Shown piece after piece: positions 33,454-40,344 of a DNA stretch of 64,000 bases. Within the stretch, counting starts at the first letter, position 1. Each line of letters opens with the position of its first letter. The notes beneath the pieces were generated by a model. It was not told the origin of the DNA. It did not search any database and saw only the letters and a list, made by a program, of their open reading frames with translations. A program made the translations under genes and the position numbers. Origin of the DNA: a virus; IMG/VR virus record IMGVR_UViG_3300021335_000009, positions 20,170 to 84,169 of that record; one strand, written 5' to 3'.

Positions 33454-33969
33454 ATGAAATTAAATTTAGGATGCGCCAAAGACATAAGAAAAGGGTATAA
33501 AAATGTAGACCTTCACTACAAACACCCCGAAGTAATAAACGAAGATATATCGAACTTATCTTTCGTTCAGAACAATACTGTAGAAGAGATTGTCGCCCAT
33601 GATATTATAGAGCATTTGCCTCTTAATAAATCTGCAAAATGTCTTAAAATATGGTTTGATTACTTGCAAAAGGGAGGAAAAATAAGCATTCAAACAACAA
33701 ATTTTAATTTGATGATAAAAGCTTATTCTGAAAAAGTTTGGGATATTTGCGCTTTAAATTACATGCTTTTTGCAGGAATAAATTATACAGATGTAGGCTC
33801 TCAAGAATGCGATTTCCATAAAAGCGTTTATTCTTCTGAGTTTATTTTTCATTTATTAAAAAATATAGGGTATAAAAACATCAAAATAAAAGAAGACTCT
33901 ATTGATGAAAACTTAAAATTTAATGCTTTTTCTCACAATTTAAATTTATATGTAACTGCTGAAAAATAA
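33454..33969 (+). CDS. SAM-dependent methyltransferase-like protein
   Basis: A 171-residue protein beginning MKLNLGCAKDIRKGYKNVD, the short phage/bacterial type with LNLGCG motif I for S-adenosylmethionine. Further parts: EDISNLSF, then IVAHDIIEHLP (motif with the catalytic-type loop), and GGKISIQTTNF. It is small for a methyltransferase but its core is complete. Lies in the sugar cluster, so a methylated sugar or glycan is a likely substrate. Confidence 0.8.
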   Translation: MKLNLGCAKDIRKGYKNVDLHYKHPEVINEDISNLSFVQNNTVEEIVAHDIIEHLPLNKSAKCLKIWFDYLQKGGKISIQTTNFNLMIKAYSEKVWDICALNYMLFAGINYTDVGSQECDFHKSVYSSEFIFHLLKNIGYKNIKIKEDSIDENLKFNAFSHNLNLYVTAEK

Positions 33970-33970
33970 A

Positions 33971-33998
33971 TAGAATTGTAAAGCTTTTTAAATAACAT
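33971..33998 (+). promoter_or_regulatory. Possible promoter for gmd (TAGAAT-16-TAACAT)
   Basis: TAACAT (33993-33998) lies 8 nt before ATG 34007. The hexamer 16 nt upstream is TAGAAT and not TTGACT. The same TAGAAT-16-TATAAT arrangement precedes the gene at 51085. Confidence 0.35.
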
Positions 33999-34006
33999 AC
34001 ATTTGT

Positions 34007-35032
34007 ATGAAAAAAGTAATTATTAGCGGAGCTTCGGGTCAAGATGGCTCATATATGATAGATCACCTTTTGGAAACTACTGATTATGAAATCATTGGAT
34101 GCGTAAGAAGAAAAACTTTAGAGCTTGATAATTTTTTCAAAAAACATTATAACAATTCAAGGTTTAGACTTGTTCATTTTGATCTAACAGACGTCCATTC
34201 TATAACTTCTTTAATAAAAGACGAACAGCCTGATTATTTTATCAACTTTGCAGCTCAAACTTTTGTTGGAGATTCGTGGGAAATGCCCACGTTACATTTT
34301 AAATGCAATGCAGAGTCAGTTCTTCACATGTTGGAAGCTATTCGCAATTTTTGCCCACATTGCAGGTTTTATTCAGCAGGCACTTCTGAGCAGTATGGAG
34401 ACGTAGATTACAGCCCACAGGACATTAGACACCCATTTAAGCCTAGAAGCCCTTATGGAGCCGCTAAAGTCGCAGCAAACATGCTTGTAAAAGTCTATAG
34501 AGAAAGTTATGGCTTATATGCAGTTCATTCAATACTTTTTAATCACGAAAGCTCAAGAAGGCCAGAGTGTTTTGTTTCAAAAAAGATAACAAAAGCTGTA
34601 GCCAGAATAAAACGAAGCATAGACAAAAAAGAATCTTTTGAACCTCTTGAGCTGGGAAATTTAAATGCTCAAAGAGACTGGAGCCATGCCAAAGATTTTG
34701 TCAAAGGAGTGTGGCTAATGCTTAATAAAGAAAAACCTAGAGACTATTTATTAGCTTCAGGAGAGACTCATACTGTTAAAAAATTTGTAGAGCTTTCTTT
34801 TAAACATGTTGGTGTTTTTGGAGACTGGAAAGGAGAAGGGGATCAAGAAACCTTTATCTTAAAAAATTCGAGTCAATGCCTAGTGAAGGTTAATAAAAAA
34901 TTTTACAGACCAGCAGAAGTCTCTTTATTACTAGGAGACCCTAAAGAAGCAGAAAAAGAATTGAATTGGAAAAGGGAAATTTCATTTGAAGACTTAGTTA
35001 AAAATATGGTGGATGACGACCTTGGTGTTTAA
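34007..35032 (+). CDS. gmd: GDP-mannose 4,6-dehydratase
   Basis: A 341-residue extended short-chain dehydrogenase. NAD(P) loop GASGQDGSYM at residues 8-17, active site SAGTSEQYGD and the catalytic pair SPYGAAKVAAN (Y-x-x-x-K), plus LFNHESSRR near 180, all diagnostic for Gmd. It makes GDP-4-keto-6-deoxymannose, the precursor of GDP-fucose, rhamnose or perosamine. No reductase or epimerase is seen here, so the next step may be a host enzyme. It supplies the phage sugar cluster. Confidence 0.94.
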   Translation: MKKVIISGASGQDGSYMIDHLLETTDYEIIGCVRRKTLELDNFFKKHYNNSRFRLVHFDLTDVHSITSLIKDEQPDYFINFAAQTFVGDSWEMPTLHFKCNAESVLHMLEAIRNFCPHCRFYSAGTSEQYGDVDYSPQDIRHPFKPRSPYGAAKVAANMLVKVYRESYGLYAVHSILFNHESSRRPECFVSKKITKAVARIKRSIDKKESFEPLELGNLNAQRDWSHAKDFVKGVWLMLNKEKPRDYLLASGETHTVKKFVELSFKHVGVFGDWKGEGDQETFILKNSSQCLVKVNKKFYRPAEVSLLLGDPKEAEKELNWKREISFEDLVKNMVDDDLGV

Positions 35033-35042
35033 TTTTTTTGTA

Positions 35043-35070
35043 TTGACATTTTTCAAACAAAAATTAACAT
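35043..35070 (+). promoter_or_regulatory. Sigma-70-like leaderless promoter for the recA/uvsX operon
   Basis: TTGACA (35043-35048), 16-nt spacer, TAACAT (35065-35070), then 7 nt to ATG 35078. Confidence 0.7.
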
Positions 35071-35077
35071 AAAAAAA

Positions 35078-35443
35078 ATGACATCTGACAAGGTTAAAAA
35101 AATAACCCCGCATAGAAGAAAATTAAACATTTTAAGCAGGCTTCTTGACATTCCAGAAAAACAAAAAAGGTTTTTTTATGCTAGGGAAATGAAATTTTTA
35201 AAAATTTTAGAAGAAAGATATTCTTTAGATTTTTTAGAAATAATTACTTTTCCAAAAAAATATGACAGTTTGGCCATTTTAGTTTCAAAAGAGCTAAAAC
35301 AAACTATGAATAAAAAATGGAATAATTTTAATTTTAAAATTGACACTTCAAAATACCAAAAGTATAATATAGGAAAAAAATCAGGAGAAGATTTTGTACC
35401 TACAAAAAAACAATTAAAAAGAACAAAAGATTTATTTAAATGA
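35078..35443 (+). CDS. Unknown small protein upstream of recA/uvsX
   Basis: A 121-residue basic protein (MTSDKVKKITPHRRKLNIL...). No recognised motif. Its stop overlaps the start of the RecA/UvsX gene (ATGA, 35440-35443), which suggests coupled expression and a recombination or replication role, but nothing more can be said. Confidence 0.8.
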   Translation: MTSDKVKKITPHRRKLNILSRLLDIPEKQKRFFYAREMKFLKILEERYSLDFLEIITFPKKYDSLAILVSKELKQTMNKKWNNFNFKIDTSKYQKYNIGKKSGEDFVPTKKQLKRTKDLFK

Positions 35444-36552
35444 GCGACAAAGATTCACAACTACTAGAAAAATTCTTAAAAGAAACAAAAGGCCAACATT
35501 ATAATTTTGAAGATACTATTGATTATAAAGTCTCAAGCGGTTCTTTGCAGCTCGATTTAGTTTTAGATGGTGGACTTGGGCCAGGACTACATAGATTTGT
35601 AGGAATGAATGAAGGAGGAAAAACTTCATCAGCTTTAGAGTTTATGAAAAACATGCTTAACAGTGTTCCAAAATCAAAAGGATTTTATATCAAAGCAGAA
35701 GGAAGGCTTTCTCCAGAAATGCAAAAAAGATCTGGAGTAAAATTCGTTTTTAGCGCTAAAGATTGGGTAGAAGGAACATGTTTTGTATTTGAAAGTAATA
35801 TTTACGAAGTTGTTGTTGACGCTATACACCAACTTGTAGAACAAAACGAGGAAAAAAATAAATATTGTTTTTTGCTTGATTCTGTAGATGGCTTGATTTC
35901 TAAACAAGATATTGAAAAGTCTTTTTACGACTCTAATAAAGTTGCTGGGGGAGCAGTAATCGCAGCCAACTTTATGAAAAGAATGTCTATTAAGCTTGCT
36001 AAAAGAGGACACATGGCTTTTTTTATTAGTCAAGTAAGGGCTGATATTACTTTAGATCCATACTCAAAAGCTCCTGTTCGACAAACTACGGCTACAGGAG
36101 GAAATGCATTGCTCCATTTTGCTAATTACATTATGGAATTTGAACCTAGATTTAAAACAGATTTAATTGTTCAAGATCCAACTAAAAAAACTGTAGATTT
36201 AAAAACGAATCCTATTATTGGTCATTGGGCAAAAGTAACAATTAAAAAGTCTCCAAACGAAAAAACAAACAATAAAATTCTTTATCCTATTAAGTATGGA
36301 AGAGTAGGTGGAAAATCTATTTGGGTAGAAAAAGAATTAATTGATTTAATGTACATGTGGGAATTTATTAGGAAAAAGGGAGCGTGGATCATGATAGAAG
36401 AAGAATTAAAAGAATTAGTCAAAGAAGTTGCTCCAGATCTTCCCAACAGTATTCAAGGCGAAAATAACCTTTTTAAAACGATAGAAGGTAACGAAAAGCT
36501 TTCTAAATTTTTAGTTGATTATTTTAAGTCAAACATACACGAATCTGTGTAA
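35440..36552 (+). CDS. RecA/UvsX-like recombinase
   Basis: A 370-residue RecA-fold ATPase. Walker A is GMNEGGKTSS at about residues 54-62, Walker B is YCFLLDSVDG at about 145-154, and the later TTATGGNALLHFANY is the loop 2/monomer-contact region. The C-terminus is acidic and helical. It pairs homologous DNA for repair and recombination-dependent replication. There is no intein here, in contrast to the helicase and polymerase. Followed by a GTGTAAT promoter and the long non-coding region. Confidence 0.92.
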   Translation: MSDKDSQLLEKFLKETKGQHYNFEDTIDYKVSSGSLQLDLVLDGGLGPGLHRFVGMNEGGKTSSALEFMKNMLNSVPKSKGFYIKAEGRLSPEMQKRSGVKFVFSAKDWVEGTCFVFESNIYEVVVDAIHQLVEQNEEKNKYCFLLDSVDGLISKQDIEKSFYDSNKVAGGAVIAANFMKRMSIKLAKRGHMAFFISQVRADITLDPYSKAPVRQTTATGGNALLHFANYIMEFEPRFKTDLIVQDPTKKTVDLKTNPIIGHWAKVTIKKSPNEKTNNKILYPIKYGRVGGKSIWVEKELIDLMYMWEFIRKKGAWIMIEEELKELVKEVAPDLPNSIQGENNLFKTIEGNEKLSKFLVDYFKSNIHESV

Positions 36553-36555
36553 TAG
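36547..36555 (+). promoter_or_regulatory. GTGTAAT-class promoter of the structured RNA region
   Basis: GTG-TAATAG overlaps the stop of the recombinase gene, and TATAAT follows at 36558-36563. A transcript would begin near 36562, at or just before ATGGCC, and run into the gene-free region. It suggests late expression of the RNA. Confidence 0.55.
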
Positions 36556-36561
36556 TATATA

Positions 36562-37160
36562 ATATGGCCTTGACCTCTTGCATATCTATAGTTTTGATTT
36601 TTTAGATCTTTATGTAACGTCAAGGTTCTTCTGTTCTTTCTCATCTCTGGCCCTTGATCCTCCTATCCAGTCCTTAGCGATTGTGAAGAGCCTTGGGCAT
36701 TCTTAATGCTGCGCGGCAGATCCTCCAAGCCTTATGGCTTTGGATATGGCTTTTTCCTCTTTCGCCCGATAAGTAAAGAGGCTTCTTTAAAAACCGACTA
36801 ACAAACCAGAAACAGAACTGGGACAGCTTTAAGTGCTTGGAAACAAATGTAACGAGGTTTTCATTGTTCGGTTCCTCAGCTTTTTTAGACTTCCTGCAAA
36901 TGTCTTTTGAGCGTTGCAGTGCCCGTAGATTCGCAACCTATGGGTTTAGTAGGCCCCCTGCGCCTCTGGCTTCCAAATTGGTTGCTAATTCCTTCCCAAG
37001 TGCTGACGAGTGCGTTAGGGTTGGTGCGTAATTCAGGGGGTGTTTTCTTTATCAAACTTCCCACGCCACTCAATGAAGCGCAATTTGGGAGGTGGTTCTT
37101 TTTACAAATAGACCCCAGAACTTGTAACAAAATAAGACTTAATATATTATATAAATAACT
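36562..37160 (+). ncRNA. Candidate long structured RNA (GOLLD/ROOL-like)
   Basis: About 600 nt without any credible gene, clearly richer in G+C than its surroundings and full of helices. Examples: 36620-36625 with 36652-36657 (TCAAGG/CCTTGA); 36724-36731 with 36736-36744 (one bulge, loop TTAT); 36756-36762 with 36775-36781 (CCTCTTT/AAAGAGG); 36922-36928 with 36938-36944, whose loop holds GCAAC able to pair with GTTGC at 36913-36917 (pseudoknot); 36953-36960 with 37034-37041; an 8-bp stem formed by ACTTCCCA (about 37059-37066) and TGGGAGGT (about 37087-37094). Size, phage location, late promoter and tRNAs next door fit the GOLLD and ROOL RNA classes. The exact class is not provable by eye. Confidence 0.6.
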
Positions 37161-37194
37161 GAGTATCGAGCGTTTACTTATAATATGTTATTCA

Positions 37195-37269
37195 CTAGCC
37201 TTCCTCTAATAGCGATAAGACTCCATGCTTGATCATGGTGAATGTGGGTATGCGAATTCCACAGGCTAG
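37195..37269 (+). tRNA. tRNA-like cloverleaf 1 (unusual loops)
   Basis: Perfect 7-bp acceptor CTAGCCT/AGGCTAG (37195-37201, 37263-37269), 3-bp D stem (37205-37207/37218-37220), 5-bp anticodon stem CCATG/CATGG (37223-37227/37234-37238), 5-nt variable loop and 5-bp T stem GTGGG/TCCAC abutting the acceptor. The anticodon loop is 6 nt (CTTGAT) and the T loop 9 nt (TATGCGAAT) and not 7. If U33 is T37229, the anticodon reads TGA. No encoded CCA. May be a degenerate tRNA or a tRNA mimic. Confidence 0.5.
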
Positions 37270-37275
37270 CCCTTT

Positions 37276-37346
37276 AGTTCCATAGTTTAATCGGCAAAAA
37301 TCCCGTAGTCACATTCGGAGTCCCCAGTTCAAATCTGGGTGGAACT
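37276..37346 (+). tRNA. tRNA-like cloverleaf 2
   Basis: Perfect 7-bp acceptor AGTTCCA/TGGAACT (37276-37282, 37340-37346), D stem GTTT/AAAT (37285-37288/37298-37301) with GG in its loop, 5-bp T stem CCCAG/CTGGG and canonical T loop TTCAAAT (37328-37334). The anticodon stem (37303-37307/37314-37318) has one T-T mismatch and closes a 6-nt loop GTCACA; with T33 at 37309 the anticodon would be CAC. No CCA encoded. The T arm makes a tRNA origin likely, but identity is uncertain. Confidence 0.6.
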
Positions 37347-37356
37347 TACACAATAA

Positions 37357-37431
37357 CACCTCTCACGCCTTTGGTCTGCATTGCGGACGCTTAATGGACT
37401 GAGCTTTTCTCGGTCGGGCGCACCAGAGGGG
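37357..37431 (+). ncRNA. Three-way-junction RNA element
   Basis: An outer stem CCTCT/AGAGG (37359-37363/37425-37429), an inner CGCC/GGCG (37366-37369/37417-37420) and two hairpins on top: GTCTGC/GCGGAC (37374-37379/37383-37388, loop ATT) and GACTGAG/CTCGGTC (37397-37403/37409-37415, loop CTTTT). It is third in line after two tRNA-like units but has no T loop. It ends 25 nt before a nuclease gene, so it could be a leader element of that gene or a processed RNA. Confidence 0.5.
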
Positions 37432-37455
37432 CTACTTTTAAAATAAAATAAAAAA

Positions 37456-37866
37456 ATGAAATTTAAATCCATCACATCTGGAAAAGAAAAATATTTAAAA
37501 AATCCATTTAGATTCAAGATAAAATGGAACGGCAAATGCAGAAGCAAATTTCAGTCTGAAGTGAGAAAGTATTTGTATAATTATTGGAAATACGATAGCG
37601 TTTACGAAGAATTTCCCATAATAGGAACCAAGCTTTCTTTGGATTTTTACAATCACACAAAAAAAATAGCAATAGAAGTTCAAGGAGCTCAACATTTTAA
37701 GTTTGTAAAACACTTTCACAAAACAAAAGCTAATTTTTTAAGACAAATTCGCAGAGATGATAAAAAAATGGAATTTTGCGAATTAAACGACATCAAACTT
37801 ATAGAAATTTATCCAGACGATGAATTATCTGAAGATTTTTTTATAAAAATGCTGCATTCGGTGTAA
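37456..37866 (+). CDS. Vsr/DUF559-like PD-(D/E)XK endonuclease
   Basis: A 136-residue basic protein. KFQSEVRKYLYNYW precedes EEFPIIGTKLSLDFYNH and KKIAIEVQGAQHF; the D in LDFY and E-V-Q in place of E-x-K fit a restriction-fold active site of the Vsr/DUF559/homing group. Lone endonucleases in phages often act as free-standing homing enzymes or cut host DNA. It lies directly after the RNA gene cluster. No SD is seen. Confidence 0.75.
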   Translation: MKFKSITSGKEKYLKNPFRFKIKWNGKCRSKFQSEVRKYLYNYWKYDSVYEEFPIIGTKLSLDFYNHTKKIAIEVQGAQHFKFVKHFHKTKANFLRQIRRDDKKMEFCELNDIKLIEIYPDDELSEDFFIKMLHSV

Positions 37867-37869
37867 TAT
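37861..37869 (+). promoter_or_regulatory. GTGTAAT-class promoter
   Basis: GTG-TAATAT overlapping the preceding stop, 7 nt before ATG 37877. Confidence 0.55.
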
Positions 37870-37876
37870 AACACAA

Positions 37877-38116
37877 ATGGAAAAACCTAAATTTAAACAA
37901 TTTCAGCTTCCAGAAGCTATTTTAAACCAACTGTACGAACTAACTGGAGGCGCAGATTGTTACAAAGGTTTTTTTATTGCTTATTGCGATGAAGAAGGTA
38001 GTCCAATAATATACACAAGTTGTGATTCTCAAATTACTGAATCGGGGCTACTTAAATCAATGGAAAATTTTTTAAAAAATTACAGTCAAAACAATCTTGA
38101 AATAAGCCAGCATTAA
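37877..38116 (+). CDS. Small protein of unknown function
   Basis: A 79-residue protein (MEKPKFKQFQLPEAILNQL...). It has a short helix and two beta-strands (GFFIAYCDEEGSPIIYTSCD). Nothing recognised. It has its own late-type promoter, although the dnaB gene behind it uses a sigma-70 type promoter. Confidence 0.7.
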   Translation: MEKPKFKQFQLPEAILNQLYELTGGADCYKGFFIAYCDEEGSPIIYTSCDSQITESGLLKSMENFLKNYSQNNLEISQH

Positions 38117-38123
38117 AAACTTC

Positions 38124-38151
38124 TTGACTATTTTGCCTTTTGTGATAATAT
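38124..38151 (+). promoter_or_regulatory. Sigma-70-like leaderless promoter for dnaB
   Basis: TTGACT (38124-38129), 16 nt, TAATAT (38146-38151), 6 nt (AAGAGG) to ATG 38158. The AGAGG could act as an SD if transcription began earlier. Confidence 0.75.
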
Positions 38152-38157
38152 AAGAGG

Positions 38158-40344
38158 ATGATATATAGTCTTGAAATTGAAAAACAAGTTTTAGCAGCTT
38201 TCATACAAAAGCCCAAGCTTTTAGTAAATTTTAATCATTTGATTAGCGAGGCCGATTTTCACAATGGCTCTCTTTTACATAAGACTCTTTTTGCTGTTTT
38301 AAAAAAAGCCTGCCAACAAGAAGAGTCTATTGACGAAGTTGTATTGGTTCAAAGAGTTAAAGAGCTTGGAATAAAATTCGAAGAAGATCTGTCTCTTATT
38401 GATTATGTAAAATCATTGTCGATGAGAAAGATTCATTCCGAAGAAAAAATCAAATCTGTTGTCCAAGAATTAAAAAAGTATAGCGTAAGGCGAGAAATAT
38501 ACAAAACAGCAAAAGACATAGCTGATTCGATGAAAACTATGTCTCCAAATGAATCGTATTTAGGCATAATTGAATCTGCGGATAAAATTTACAACGATAA
38601 AGTAAATTTATTTGAAGTGGGCAACGATGTTCCAGAAAACATTTACGACTCAATGGAGGAATTCATTGAAGAAAGAGGAAATAACCCTATTGAAGAATTT
38701 GGCATGATGGGGCCACATAAAAAAGTTAATGATATTTATGGCTCTCTTTTAAGACCAGGGAATATTACGGTATTTGTTGCTCGCTCAGGAGTCGGCAAAA
38801 TGAACCCTTTATACACAAAGGTATTAACTCCTGACGGTTTTACTGAAATGAGAAATATTTCAGTAGGGTCTGAGGTTGTTTGTCCTAATGGAAAAATTTC
38901 AAAAGTTTTAAAAACATTTGACCATAAGAATAAAGATGTCTATAGAGTGACTTTTGAAGATGGAAGATATAGTGATTGTGGATTAGAGCACTTATGGAAA
39001 GTCTCTTACAAAAACAAAAGTTTTAAGTCTAACTGGGTAGTTTCAGATACGCAACAAATTAAAAATGTATTAAACGAAGGCCATGAAGTTTACATTCCTT
39101 TAGTTCCTGAAATCAAAAATTATGAAGAAAAACTAAAAAAATTAAAACTCTTTATTAAAGAAAGGACGGAATCTTCTCAAGAAGATCCTAACAGTTTAAA
39201 TTACCTAACAAAAACAAAAACATTAGCAGAAAAAGTTCAAAAATTTGCATGGGCTTTGGGGGCAAAAGCAAAAATTTCAAGTTTAAAAATTTCTGACGAT
39301 GACATATTCAAAGTTAAAATTGAAATCCCTGATTTTAGAAACGAAAACTCTACAAAACTTCAAATTGTAGCCGTTCAAAAACTAGAAAAAAAAGAAGACT
39401 GCCGATGCATACAAATTGACGAAAAAGAGCATTTATACATTATTGATGAATTTATTGTTACGCATAACACTCAATTATGCATGGATTATTCCACTAAGGT
39501 TTCCGCAAAATATGATGTACCTGTATTGCATTTTGATAATGGAGAAATGAGCAAAGATGAACTGGTAATTCGTCAATGTGCAGCTCTTTCTGGAGTTCCT
39601 CCCCACTTATTAGAAAGTGGCAAATGGAGGCAGGCTGGAGACGAAACCGTTCAAAAAGTAAGAAGCGTTTGGAAAAAAATAAAAAATTTAAAATTTTACT
39701 ATTATAATGTAGGAGGAATGGAAGTAGATTCCATGATTAACACATTAAAAAGGTTTTATTATTCTAAAGTGGGCAGAGGAAACAAAATGATATTTTCTTT
39801 TGATTATATTAAGACCTCTTCAGATAGCGGATTTGGCAATAAAAATGAATGGCAGCTTGTAGGAGAAATGGTAGACAAGTTTAAAAAAACCATCCAAAAA
39901 GAAATTTTGGAAGACGGAGCTCCAGTAATACCAATGATTACATCTGTGCAGTCCAATAGAAGCGGAATAACAACAAACAGAAATAGCTCTAACATTATTG
40001 ACGACGAATCTGTGGTTTCTCTTTCTGACAGGATCACTCAGTTTTGCTCTCACATGTTTATTTTAAGACAAAAAACTAATGACGAAATGGCAGAAGAGGG
40101 TAGTCAATTTGGGACGCACAAATTAATTAATGTAAAATCTAGACACTTGGGTAAAGATGTTGCTGGTGCGGTAGAGCCTGTTCAAGTAGGAGACGATCTT
40201 AGAAAAAACTTCATTAATTTATCTTTTAGAAACTTTAACATAACAGAATGTGGGGATTTAAGAGATATTGTTTATTTTAGAAATTCTTCTGAAGATTTAT
40301 CTACAGATTCTGTCGATAATGTTCCTTCGTTTGATGATTTATGA
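38158..40344 (+). CDS. dnaB: Replicative DNA helicase with intein
   Basis: A 728-residue precursor. Residues 1-214 and 438-728 make up a DnaB-type helicase of about 505 residues: N-terminal primase-binding domain (EKQVLAAFIQKPKLLVNF), then NITVFVARSGVGK (Walker A) interrupted by residues 215-437 (intein) and resumed as TQLCMDYSTKV. Downstream KMIFSFDYIKTS (Walker B) and QSNRSG are typical. It unwinds the fork in 5'-3' direction. The stop overlaps the primase start (ATGA), so helicase and primase are coupled. It needs splicing to be active, as the intein breaks the ATP loop. Confidence 0.95.
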   Translation: MIYSLEIEKQVLAAFIQKPKLLVNFNHLISEADFHNGSLLHKTLFAVLKKACQQEESIDEVVLVQRVKELGIKFEEDLSLIDYVKSLSMRKIHSEEKIKSVVQELKKYSVRREIYKTAKDIADSMKTMSPNESYLGIIESADKIYNDKVNLFEVGNDVPENIYDSMEEFIEERGNNPIEEFGMMGPHKKVNDIYGSLLRPGNITVFVARSGVGKMNPLYTKVLTPDGFTEMRNISVGSEVVCPNGKISKVLKTFDHKNKDVYRVTFEDGRYSDCGLEHLWKVSYKNKSFKSNWVVSDTQQIKNVLNEGHEVYIPLVPEIKNYEEKLKKLKLFIKERTESSQEDPNSLNYLTKTKTLAEKVQKFAWALGAKAKISSLKISDDDIFKVKIEIPDFRNENSTKLQIVAVQKLEKKEDCRCIQIDEKEHLYIIDEFIVTHNTQLCMDYSTKVSAKYDVPVLHFDNGEMSKDELVIRQCAALSGVPPHLLESGKWRQAGDETVQKVRSVWKKIKNLKFYYYNVGGMEVDSMINTLKRFYYSKVGRGNKMIFSFDYIKTSSDSGFGNKNEWQLVGEMVDKFKKTIQKEILEDGAPVIPMITSVQSNRSGITTNRNSSNIIDDESVVSLSDRITQFCSHMFILRQKTNDEMAEEGSQFGTHKLINVKSRHLGKDVAGAVEPVQVGDDLRKNFINLSFRNFNITECGDLRDIVYFRNSSEDLSTDSVDNVPSFDDL
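38800..39468 (+). mobile_element. Class 3-type mini-intein in DnaB Walker A
   Basis: A 223-residue insertion between GVGK and TQL. Block A reads M-NPLYTKVLTPDGF, with Met and not Cys/Ser at position 1. Class 3 marks are present: Trp280 in EHLW (block B), Cys417 (or Cys415) before IQID in block F and Thr435 in VTHN-T (block G). The +1 residue is Thr438. No LAGLIDADG or HNH motif, but a segment TLAEKVQKFAWALGAKAKIS looks like the remains of a deleted endonuclease end. Confidence 0.85.

Noticed and set aside
36564-36605. 13-codon ORF (MALTSCISIVLIF) after the RNA promoter
   Set aside because: It starts exactly where the RNA should start and has no partner gene; ATG is probably just the 5' end of the RNA, although a leader peptide is not excluded.
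36837-37158. Short ORFs within the structured RNA region (both strands)
   Set aside because: They are 64-83 codons long, overlap one another, lack promoter geometry and have unlikely compositions. The helices explain the region better.
37357-37431. Hammerhead ribozyme in the three-way junction
   Set aside because: The required CUGANGA and GAAA core segments are not at the junction.
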